64,000 bases of DNA, from positions 1 to 64,000 of the forward strand of contig CAZZLW010000081.1 of assembly GCA_964654605.1 (NCBI GenBank). The letters run 5' to 3'. The stretch is from Raineya sp964654605. Lineage in GTDB: Bacteria; Bacteroidota; Bacteroidia; Cytophagales; Thermonemataceae. Below are positions 52,150 through 58,822 of the stretch, one piece after another (position 1 is the first letter of the stretch; each line of letters begins with the position of its first letter). The notes under the pieces were generated by a model, which saw only the letters and a list, made by a program, of their open reading frames with translations, made no database searches and was not told the DNA's origin. Both the position numbers and the translations under genes were made by a program.

Positions 52150-53187
52150 TTATTCTTCTTGCAAAAGTGAATTGCGGATAAACTCCTCATCAGTCAGTGT
52201 TTTCAAAAAAGCGATTATTTTTTGCTTTTCATCTTGCGTAAGCGGTATGCCCAAATGTCCATTGGATTTGAGTAGGGGGTCAAGCGTAGGGCTATCCTGA
52301 ACACCAAAGCTATAATGGTCAAGAACTTGCTCCAAATTTCTAAATCTGCCATCGTGCATATAGGGGCGAGAAATTTCTACATTTCGCAAACTGGGAACTT
52401 TGAATTTGAACCTATCCTGCGGATTGAGCGTAATTCTGTACCTACCCGTATCTATGGTATCCACGCCATTAAGTTGTATGGTACGCAGTGGCAATCCATT
52501 GTTACGAAAATTATTATCAGTAAAAAGTTCGCCTTTGTGGCAAGAGGCACACTTTTGCTGAAAAATCTGCAAACCTGCAAGTTCTTGCTCGTTAAGATTG
52601 GCTTCGCCACGCTTGTATTTATCGTATTTGGAATTTGCCGAAACTGCCATCAATTGGAACTGCGAAAGAGCTTTCAAAAACCTGTCCAAATTGATTTCAG
52701 GCGTGCCAAAGGCTTTTTCAAAAAGACGTGGGTATTCGGGGTGCTTACGAAGTTTGGCAAGAACATTGCTTATTTTCTCGTCCATTTCGTTTTCTGCTTC
52801 AATGGGTGCAATAGCAAAAAGGTCTAAATGAAAAACTCCTCCGTCCCAAAAAAACTCCTTTTCCCAAGCCAAATTCATAATAGGCAAAGCATTGCGAAGG
52901 GTTAGTTTATCGTCAATACCGTGGCTCAAATCGTGTCCGTGTTGGGTAAAAGCTGCACTCGGAATATGACAGCTTCCACAGCTAATAGAACCATCACGGC
53001 TCAAAATGCCATCAAAAAACAGCTTTTTACCCAAAAGAAACCCATTTGTAGTGATAGGATTTTGGGAAAAATCGTAATTAGGTTCGGGAAAATGAGCAGG
53101 TTTCTGAAAGCGAATAACAGGCTCAGTGTTTCGCTTACACGCAAAGAAAATGAAAATCGCTAAAAACCCATAGATAAACTTTTTCAT
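52150..53187 (-). CDS. MauG/MbnH-like di-haem cytochrome c peroxidase-family lipoprotein
   Basis: The 345-residue lipoprotein (lipobox Cys-17 in IFIFFACKRN) has two haem c motifs, C70-GS-C73-H74 and C213-AS-C216-H217, and family elements GKKLFFDGILSRDGSISCGS, RNALPIMNLAWEKEFFWDGG, KYKRGEANLNEQELAGLQIF and FKVPSLRNVEISRPYMHDGR. This group covers bacterial peroxidases, MauG and MbnH. The direct neighbour upstream is an MbnP-like protein, and MbnH is known to oxidise a Trp of MbnP to kynurenine. That pairing makes the MbnH assignment the best inference. A simple peroxidase role remains possible. Confidence 0.85.
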   Translation of the reverse strand: MKKFIYGFLAIFIFFACKRNTEPVIRFQKPAHFPEPNYDFSQNPITTNGFLLGKKLFFDGILSRDGSISCGSCHIPSAAFTQHGHDLSHGIDDKLTLRNALPIMNLAWEKEFFWDGGVFHLDLFAIAPIEAENEMDEKISNVLAKLRKHPEYPRLFEKAFGTPEINLDRFLKALSQFQLMAVSANSKYDKYKRGEANLNEQELAGLQIFQQKCASCHKGELFTDNNFRNNGLPLRTIQLNGVDTIDTGRYRITLNPQDRFKFKVPSLRNVEISRPYMHDGRFRNLEQVLDHYSFGVQDSPTLDPLLKSNGHLGIPLTQDEKQKIIAFLKTLTDEEFIRNSLLQEE

Positions 53188-53206
53188 AGCTTTCCAATTT
53201 TTTAGA

Positions 53207-53242
53207 AAAGCCCCTCTTTCAGAAATGGGAAAGAGGGACTTT
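53207..53242 (-). other. Hairpin between the MbnP-like and MbnH-like genes
   Basis: AAAG-C-CCCTCTTTC (53207-53220) pairs with GAAAGAGGG-A-CTTT (53229-53242), 13 pairs with one mismatch and an 8-nt loop. The T run on the minus strand is short and interrupted (TTTTCTAAAA). It looks like an attenuator or mRNA stabiliser giving more MbnP than MbnH. Confidence 0.5.
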
Positions 53243-53261
53243 GCAAACTTTTCAAAAAATC

Positions 53262-54074
53262 TTAATGTCCATCGTCGTGCACGTGGTCGTAGAGAAACAT
53301 ATTTTGGTAGTTGTTGGCAATATTTGGACCCAAAGGGCTAACCATTACGGTATGATTGTTAGCAATTTTGAGTTGGTAATTTCCATTGAAAAATTTGAGG
53401 AAATCTGCTATCAAATGCAAGGAAGGAGTTTTCCCCTGACGCACTTTAAGGCGGTCGTTACCAAAGCTCAATGTTACTTTGCGTATGCAGTTGATGGTAG
53501 GTGTAGAATACCCGCCAAAACCTCCAATATGATAACGGAACTTACCATCTGTCGCCGCAGATTGAGGCGAAGTACCTTCAAATTTCACAAAAATATAGCC
53601 TGTATTCCAACTCCAATACATACCTTGTGCCGCCCCTGCAATATCCAAAACCCCTGTACGCTCTGAAACAGGCTTGGTATTGCGTAAGCTATCTACCCCC
53701 ACCAAGAAAGAAATTTCGCTGTAATCGCCTTCGGGAATGCCTGCTATCATACATTTCTTGCTTGCGGCGTTTTCTTGGTCTATCAGAAAATAGCTCTGCT
53801 CTTGGGGAACAACAAAAGTAGCACCGCTGGCAGTTTTTAGCTCAATATTGCTGATAAAGTATTTGAGCAAAGTAGGCGTAAAAGTTTCACCTGTAAGAGG
53901 ATTGGTGTAAGAAACATTCAATTTGAGTTCCTGTGTGCCTACAAAATTATCAAAATACACTTCGGCACTACCACTTTTGTTGGGGTCGGGACCTGGCTCT
54001 ACGTTTTTCTTCTTGCAAGCAAAAAAGCCCACAGCAAGAGCTAAAACACCAATTTTCAAAATAGATTTGTTCAT
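53262..54074 (-). CDS. MbnP-like lipoprotein (copper-binding partner of a MauG-like enzyme)
   Basis: The 270-residue lipoprotein (Cys-20 in AVGFFACKKK) has the MbnP-family order: a beta-rich start, LLKYFISNIELKTASGATFV, SYFLIDQENA, IPEGDYSEISFLVGVDSLRN, then GVLDIAGAAQGMYWSWNTGY, KFEGTSPQS and FRYHIGGFGG. Trp-154 and Trp-156 in MYWSW are the only tryptophans in the protein. In characterised MbnP a Trp is converted to kynurenine by the di-haem MbnH and contributes to copper binding. The C-terminus ends HVHDDGH, another likely metal ligand set. The enzyme gene follows 74 nt downstream. Confidence 0.85.
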   Translation of the reverse strand: MNKSILKIGVLALAVGFFACKKKNVEPGPDPNKSGSAEVYFDNFVGTQELKLNVSYTNPLTGETFTPTLLKYFISNIELKTASGATFVVPQEQSYFLIDQENAASKKCMIAGIPEGDYSEISFLVGVDSLRNTKPVSERTGVLDIAGAAQGMYWSWNTGYIFVKFEGTSPQSAATDGKFRYHIGGFGGYSTPTINCIRKVTLSFGNDRLKVRQGKTPSLHLIADFLKFFNGNYQLKIANNHTVMVSPLGPNIANNYQNMFLYDHVHDDGH

Positions 54075-54106
54075 ACGTGTAGATTTTTTGGTTTTAGGTT
54101 AAAATT

Positions 54107-54502
54107 TTAATGATTTTCGTTTTTGCAAAGACCTACGATTTCGTGAAATACATCGTGCAGGGCAGAGAGTTTCTGCTTAATGCCTTCATCAGTAGCTTTT
54201 GGGCTTTTGATAAAAGCATCTAACTCTTTGCTTCCCTTTTGCAGTTTTTTTACTGCTTCTTTAATTTTAGGCGTGTTGTATTCTTTGGGAATAGCAGATT
54301 TTGCCAAAAGATTGGCTTTTTCAGCCATTTCACTGCTTCGTTTCTTGATAGGCTCTAAATTGCCCTCTTCCGAAGGGTGAAAGGTTTGGGACATTACTAC
54401 GTGAAACTCTTTGAGTTCCTTCCATTTATCCCAAATAGATTGAGCCTGCAAGAGATATGCAAAACTCATCAGAAATACTAAAACTGAAATTCTCTTCATC
54501 AT
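54107..54502 (-). CDS. Secreted four-helix-like protein with His/Met pattern (cytochrome b562/copper-carrier-like)
   Basis: The 131-residue protein has a signal peptide (MMKRISVLVFLMSFAYLLQA) and a mature part of four helices. Helix one contains His-34, Met-37 and His-42 (KEFHVVMSQTFHPSEEGNLE). The last helix has His-116, His-120 and Cys-126 (KLSALHDVFHEIVGLCKNEN). Ligands at the two ends of a four-helix bundle are what cytochrome b562 and small copper-storage bundles use. Its place 32 nt before the MbnP-like gene supports metal or haem binding. It overlaps the stop of the upstream gene (ATGATGA), and a second ATG one codon in is equally usable. Confidence 0.6.
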   Translation of the reverse strand: MMKRISVLVFLMSFAYLLQAQSIWDKWKELKEFHVVMSQTFHPSEEGNLEPIKKRSSEMAEKANLLAKSAIPKEYNTPKIKEAVKKLQKGSKELDAFIKSPKATDEGIKQKLSALHDVFHEIVGLCKNENH

Positions 54503-54885
54503 AATTTTTTGGATTTGCGGGTTTGTAAAAAGTTTTGGCTACCTCTTGATTGTTTTTCGGCAAAGAAAAGTCCAATCCTGACCACAAAAAACAAAATAAC
54601 TCCTATTAAGAGGGTTAGCACAAGGTATGTTTTCCAATGAGCTTGATGTAAAGTAGGGTTTTGCATCATATCATAAAGTTTTATTAGGCAAGCCCCTTCT
54701 ATAATCGTAAGCCCAATGAGCGTAAAAGAGAGCATCACAGGCAAAGTCTGGAAAATTAGCAGGGTTTGGGTAAGTAATTTTTCCAATTTACTTTGCCTTT
54801 TGCACAAACGTCCTTTGGCATCTACATAGTAGATACGGGAAAGCTGAGGCAACCTCTCGCTTTCTTTGATTTTTGAGGTTCGCAT
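54499..54885 (-). CDS. Two-TM membrane protein of the MbnP/MbnH-like operon
   Basis: The 128-residue protein has a basic cytoplasmic start (RYYVDAKGRLCKRQSKLEKL-type region) and two membrane helices (LLIFQTLPVMLSFTLIGLTI, and TYLVLTLLIGVILFFVVRIG). Its tail is basic (SRGSQNFLQTRKSKKL). I do not recognise a family. It lies between the CGGKC gene (83 nt) and the four-helix protein gene (overlap of 4 nt), so it is part of the copper-type operon, perhaps as an inner-membrane component. Confidence 0.6.
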   Translation of the reverse strand: MRTSKIKESERLPQLSRIYYVDAKGRLCKRQSKLEKLLTQTLLIFQTLPVMLSFTLIGLTIIEGACLIKLYDMMQNPTLHQAHWKTYLVLTLLIGVILFFVVRIGLFFAEKQSRGSQNFLQTRKSKKL

Positions 54886-54968
54886 CTGACTGAAAGCATT
54901 AGGATTTCAGGCAAAAAATGATTTTTTGCTAAAAATAGAACAGAAGTAAAGCAACAACCTATCAGATG

Positions 54969-55343
54969 CTATACGCGTGGCGGGTGAAAAGTATCAAAAA
55001 GATATTCTTGATGAGGCAAAAGCAAGAAGAAAGTCGGAAAAGGACTTTTGATTTCGTTGAAAGACTGCTGGAAAGTGAAATTGGGTAGGTTTTCTGCAAA
55101 AAGCGTGAAGGAAAAAACTTCTATGCGTTCTTTTTGAGTTTCTTTTTCTTGTTTCTGCTTTTCGGCAAGTTTTTTCATCAAATAACACTTACCACCGCAT
55201 TTGAGCTCAGGCTTGAAACGATTTTCGCAAAGATTTTTGGCTATGTAACTTTTGTTGAGTTCAAAAGAAACCTTCACCCAAAACGTTTGTAAGGGTTGCA
55301 GAAGCGTAGCAGTAAGCAATAATATAGGAATAAAACGCTTCAC
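54969..55343 (-). CDS. Short CGGKC-motif protein, first gene of the MbnP/MbnH-like operon
   Basis: The 124-residue product begins MKRFIPILLLTATLLQPLQT, a signal peptide or anchor, then SYIAKNLCENRFKPELKCGG with KCYLMKKLAEKQ (Cys-39, Cys-49, Cys-53). That motif suits Cu(I) or another soft metal. A charged helix and a Phe/Pro-rich C-terminus ending in FDTFHPPRV follow. The GTG at 55341-55343 is chosen over an in-frame GTG at 55391. The promoter -7 box (55363-55370) lies inside the longer version, and the transcript would start about 55356. Function is unknown, and the motif plus its operon suggest metal handling. Confidence 0.65.
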   Translation of the reverse strand: MKRFIPILLLTATLLQPLQTFWVKVSFELNKSYIAKNLCENRFKPELKCGGKCYLMKKLAEKQKQEKETQKERIEVFSFTLFAENLPNFTFQQSFNEIKSPFPTFFLLLPHQEYLFDTFHPPRV

Positions 55344-55362
55344 TATTTTTACAACTTTGTTG

Positions 55363-55394
55363 CAAAGGTAAAGACTAAAAAAGTATTTCACAAA
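55363..55394 (-). promoter_or_regulatory. Promoter of the MbnP/MbnH-like operon
   Basis: On the minus strand TTTG (55394-55391), 20 nt, TACCTTTG (55370-55363): both boxes exact. It fixes the start of the first gene at 55343. Confidence 0.7.
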
Positions 55395-55509
55395 AATTTC
55401 AGGCTGATTTTTATCAGCAATTTTTCTTTCTTTAATGAAGCCTAAGTACTTCTTTTCTGCATTTGAAAAAATTTGGGAGATTTTTTCTCTTGTATCTTGA
55501 TATTTAGCT

Positions 55510-55543
55510 TATTTCCTGTTTCCTGTATCCTATTTCCTGTTTC
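55510..55543. repeat. TTTCCTGTTTC tandem element, copy in the copper-operon/accD gap
   Basis: TATTTCCTGTTTCC, TGTATCC and TATTTCCTGTTTC run together, a short tandem of the motif also found at 4357-4369, 26734-26746 and 58572-58601. Confidence 0.4.
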
Positions 55544-55614
55544 TAATACCAAAAATAGCTTTCTTGTTTTAGAAAAATTCGTAACTTGCACCGCTCAACA
55601 TAAACACAAGCAAA

Positions 55615-56478
55615 ATGAGTTGGTTTATCAGACAAGAAAAAGGCATTCAGACCCCTACTTCGCAGAAAAAGGAATCGCCTGATGGGCTTTGGTATAAATG
55701 TCCTTCTTGCAAAAAGGTAATGCTTACACACGAATTGCAAGCCAATTACTACACTTGCCTGAATTGCAATTATCACGAAAAAATTGGCTCTGCTGAATAT
55801 TTTGCCATACTCTTTGATAACAACGAATTTACCGAACTTCACCCGAATATGACCTCCGCCGACCCGCTCAAATTCGTGGATAGCAAAGATTATCCCACTC
55901 GTATCGCCGATGCCCAAAGAAAAACAGGCTTAAAAGATGCTATCCGTACCGCTTACGGCAAAATGAATGATATAGAGATTGTGATTGGCTGTATGGATTT
56001 TGAGTTTATTGGTGGCTCTATGGGTTCGGTAGTGGGTGAAAAAATTGCTCGGGCAATAGATTTTTGTTTGGAAAAGCGTTTGCCTTTACTGATTATCTCA
56101 CGCTCGGGGGGGGCAAGAATGATGGAAGCTGGTTTTTCGCTTATGCAAATGGCAAAAACTTCTGCCAAACTGGCTCTTTTGGATAAAGCGGGCTTACCTT
56201 ATATTTCCTTGCTTACAGACCCTACCACAGGTGGCGTTACTGCCTCTTTTGCTATGCTTGGCGATTTCAACATTGCCGAGCCCAATGCTTTGATTGGATT
56301 TGCAGGTCCAAGAGTAATTCGTGAAACGATTGGTAGAGATTTGCCTTCGGGCTTCCAGACCGCAGAATTTGTTTTAGAACACGGCTTTTTGGATTTCATT
56401 GTTCATCGTAAAGACCTTAAAGATGAGCTTACCTCACTGCTGAAAATGATTTCACCCAAAAACGGCAATGGAAAATAG
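55615..56478 (+). CDS. accD: Acetyl-CoA carboxylase carboxyltransferase beta subunit
   Basis: AccD with AccA moves the carboxyl group from biotin to acetyl-CoA. The 287-residue protein starts with a zinc ribbon (CPSCKKVMLTHELQANYYTC and CNYH). It continues with the crotonase-fold core: MDFEFIGGSMGSVVGEKIAR, RSGGARMMEAGFSLMQMAKT, PYISLLTDPTTGGVTASFAM and IGFAGPRVIRETIGRDLPSG. Length is standard. It converges with the CapA-like gene at a 1-nt gap. accA is not in the window. Confidence 0.95.
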   Translation: MSWFIRQEKGIQTPTSQKKESPDGLWYKCPSCKKVMLTHELQANYYTCLNCNYHEKIGSAEYFAILFDNNEFTELHPNMTSADPLKFVDSKDYPTRIADAQRKTGLKDAIRTAYGKMNDIEIVIGCMDFEFIGGSMGSVVGEKIARAIDFCLEKRLPLLIISRSGGARMMEAGFSLMQMAKTSAKLALLDKAGLPYISLLTDPTTGGVTASFAMLGDFNIAEPNALIGFAGPRVIRETIGRDLPSGFQTAEFVLEHGFLDFIVHRKDLKDELTSLLKMISPKNGNGK

Positions 56479-56479
56479 G

Positions 56480-57871
56480 CTAAACAAGACTTTGGTCAAA
56501 TATTTTTTGCCAAAGTTCGTATAAGTGCATTGCCTCTTTTATACATTTTTTACTCATAAATGCAGGAGCTTCGTTTCTTTGAATTTGACTAATCAACCGC
56601 TCCAAATGCAAAAAACGAAGTTCTTTTTTTCCTTTTTTGCTTCCCCACAAGTACGTAGGCAATACCTCTACCCTACTGAGTTGGGTGTGCGTTTCCTTTC
56701 CACAAGTACCTTTTGTGATATGCAATTTTAGCAGGGGAATAAGTCTATCCCAAACAAAAATATCGTAAGCTACAAAATCGGCAAGGGAATAAATGGCAAA
56801 GCCCTGTTTCTTTTTTTGTGTAAAAGGACAAATAAAGTCGTATTTTTCCATTGGTTGCGGGTTGTGCGGGTGGCTTCCCAAAATAATATCCACGCCACAC
56901 TCACCGAAAATTCGGTGAAAAATTTGAATGGTATGCTCCGAAGGATACATCTGGTAGGCGTTTCCTGTATGTAAAGAAAGTACAACCAAATCGGAGCCTC
57001 GTCTGTGGGCATTTTCTACATCTTTTCGCAATTTTTCCAAACTGCAATCAGGGAAATTGAGCCTTTCGTAATTTACTAAATATTCTTTGCCTTCGGGTAA
57101 AACTTCTCTATTCAATGAGTATGTGTAGGCGATAAAAGCAATTTTAATGCCCTCTCGTTCCAAAATAGGGAAATTATCACGCTCCTGCCAATTGCGGGCT
57201 GTACCTGTAAAAGCAATTTTCTTGCTTTCCAGAAATTCAATTGTTTTGTAAATACCTTCCTCTCCCATATCCAAACTATGGTTATTGGCAGTAGAAAGAA
57301 TATCATAACCTTTGTAATGCGGCTTTCCACTGAAAATTTCAAACATTTCGGTATTAGCATTGAAAAGCATATCTGTTATCATCACTTCGGGAACGAGTGA
57401 AGCTGATTTTTGTAAGTGGATGGGTGTTTCTAAATTCGCAAAAACAATATCTGCATCAAAAAAGAACTCTCCTACTTCGTTCCAAAGATTTTGGGTATAG
57501 TTTTTTTGTATCCAAGCATAAGGCATTAAATCGCCTCCGACAGAAAGGGTAATTGTATTTTGAGCCGTAAAACTTTCAGGCAGAGAAAATTGGATTTTTT
57601 GACTTCTAAAATGCTCTACAATAGACTTTAAAAAGTAAAGTGGTGTTTGGAAATAGTATTTGTAGCCTAAAAAAAATATATCTTCACGAGTGCAAAAAGG
57701 CGGATTTTCCTCAAAATTGGCAAGAGGCATTTGCCATTTTTTGCCTTTTAGCATTCTGAAAAAGCCAAAAAATATTTTCAGAACAATAAGCCAAAGTTTG
57801 CCTCGTAAGCTATAAGGCAAAATTTGTGGAAAAGGATTTTGGAAAGAGATTTTTTGAAAATTTTTAGGCAT
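56480..57871 (-). CDS. CapA-family (PGA synthesis-type) metallophosphatase-like protein
   Basis: CapA/PgsA-like proteins have a calcineurin-type fold and take part in poly-gamma-glutamate or other capsule export, but the family is broad. The 463-residue protein shows TITLSVGGDLMPYAWIQKNY, DADIVFANLETPIHLQKS, DILSTANNHSLDMGEEGIYK, FTGTARNWQERDNFPILERE, VLSLHTGNAYQMYPSEHTIQ and DIILGSHPHNPQPMEKYDFI. The metal-ligand positions Asp, Asn-His and His-x-His are intact. There is no CapB/CapC neighbour, so the substrate is unknown. ATG 57869-57871 (MPKNFQKISF) overlaps the LysE stop by 8 nt. Confidence 0.85.
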   Translation of the reverse strand: MPKNFQKISFQNPFPQILPYSLRGKLWLIVLKIFFGFFRMLKGKKWQMPLANFEENPPFCTREDIFFLGYKYYFQTPLYFLKSIVEHFRSQKIQFSLPESFTAQNTITLSVGGDLMPYAWIQKNYTQNLWNEVGEFFFDADIVFANLETPIHLQKSASLVPEVMITDMLFNANTEMFEIFSGKPHYKGYDILSTANNHSLDMGEEGIYKTIEFLESKKIAFTGTARNWQERDNFPILEREGIKIAFIAYTYSLNREVLPEGKEYLVNYERLNFPDCSLEKLRKDVENAHRRGSDLVVLSLHTGNAYQMYPSEHTIQIFHRIFGECGVDIILGSHPHNPQPMEKYDFICPFTQKKKQGFAIYSLADFVAYDIFVWDRLIPLLKLHITKGTCGKETHTQLSRVEVLPTYLWGSKKGKKELRFLHLERLISQIQRNEAPAFMSKKCIKEAMHLYELWQKIFDQSLV

Positions 57872-58484
57872 ACTTTGTAAAAGCGTCAATGAGCAGTTTT
57901 ATGCCAAATCCCACAAAAATAACCCCCGAAACCTGATTGAAGCGTTGCATAATAAGTGGTGTAAATAATTTGCGAAGTCTTGAAGCCGAAAAAGAGATGC
58001 CCACTTCTGTCAGGAAAATAGCGAGCAGGCAAAAAATAAAAAATACAATTTGCAAATTGAAAGGGAAATACTTTTCTGTTTGCAAATGAGCTACAATAGC
58101 CACCCAAAAAAAGAAGTTTACGGGGTTGAGAGCATTTAGTAAAAAACCTTGTCCAAAATAATATAAAGCATTCCCCAAATGCGTTTTTGTGCGTTTAATT
58201 TCTATTTTTTTCTTGAAAATACTACCTGCTCCTAAACCTACTAGAAGCACCCCTCCTACCAAACTGCTGTAAAAAGGCATTTGAGGGGTATCGGGCAAGA
58301 AACTCGTACCCGCCATAGCCGCCGAAATAAAAAATATATCTGAAAACACCACTCCCGAAGCTATGAAAATACCACTTTTGTAACCGAAATCTATACTATT
58401 TTGGATAAGGGCGAAAAATACTGTTCCGAGCATACAGCTTAAAACTACCCCTGTTCCAAAGCCCGAAATAATTGCATCAAACAT
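57864..58484 (-). CDS. LysE-family amino-acid exporter
   Basis: The 206-residue protein has six membrane helices and LysE features: GFGTGVVLSCMLGTVFFALI, DFGYKSGIFIASGVVFSDIF, NALNPVNFFFWVAIVAHLQT (helix-5 Asn-Pro-Val-Asn-Phe) and QRFNQVSGVIFVGFGIKLLI at the end. The family exports amino acids or homoserine lactones. It is co-transcribed with the CapA-like gene (8-nt overlap), an unusual pair that might share a substrate such as an amino-acid polymer precursor, but that is speculation. Confidence 0.87.
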   Translation of the reverse strand: MFDAIISGFGTGVVLSCMLGTVFFALIQNSIDFGYKSGIFIASGVVFSDIFFISAAMAGTSFLPDTPQMPFYSSLVGGVLLVGLGAGSIFKKKIEIKRTKTHLGNALYYFGQGFLLNALNPVNFFFWVAIVAHLQTEKYFPFNLQIVFFIFCLLAIFLTEVGISFSASRLRKLFTPLIMQRFNQVSGVIFVGFGIKLLIDAFTKYA

Positions 58485-58571
58485 TCACTCTTTCAATTTG
58501 GGGCTGAAAATAGTAAATTTATACTAAGATTAAAATGATTTTCGTAATTGTTTGGGTATAGTTTGCAGTAA

Positions 58572-58601
58572 GGAAACAGGAAACAAGAAACAGGAAACAA
58601 G
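58572..58601. repeat. TTTCCTGTTTC tandem element, inverted copy
   Basis: GGAAACAGGAAACAAG then AAACAGGAAACAAG; two near-identical units, reverse complement of the element at 55510-55543. Confidence 0.4.
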
Positions 58602-58756
58602 ATTTTAGAAAATAGATGTCAGGCAGAAAAAATACAGAGAAAGCCCAAGAATCAAGAATAAAAGTAAAAATCTCAAATTTTAGAAATTTATGAGTTAGCA
58701 TTTTACAAAGCCGATTTAGTTGAGTAATTTATCATTGAAGTAAATTCAGCCTTTAT

Positions 58757-58788
58757 TTTGCTTGAAAGTGATTTTTTGGTTACTTTTG
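58757..58788 (+). promoter_or_regulatory. Promoter of the PKD/T9SS type A gene
   Basis: TTTG (58757-58760), a 20-nt spacer, TACTTTTG (58781-58788): exact at both boxes. The ATG is 35 nt downstream. Confidence 0.7.
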
Positions 58789-58822
58789 TTTGGGGTTTGG
58801 TATCAATTTAAAAGTTTTGACT

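Larger units (their letters stand above)
58485..58822. other. 338-nt gap: repeats and a promoter, no gene seen
   Basis: The gap holds a partial GATTTTCAAG-type element (58526-58543), the inverted GGAAACAGGAAACAAG tandem (58572-58601) and the promoter of the large PKD protein (58757-58788). No start-to-stop frame over 40 codons with a natural protein composition, and no RNA gene, was recognised. Confidence 0.5.

Noticed and set aside
55510..55543. TTTCCTG tandem as a small CRISPR-like array
   Set aside because: Units are 7-14 nt without spacers of constant length, and no cas genes are present.
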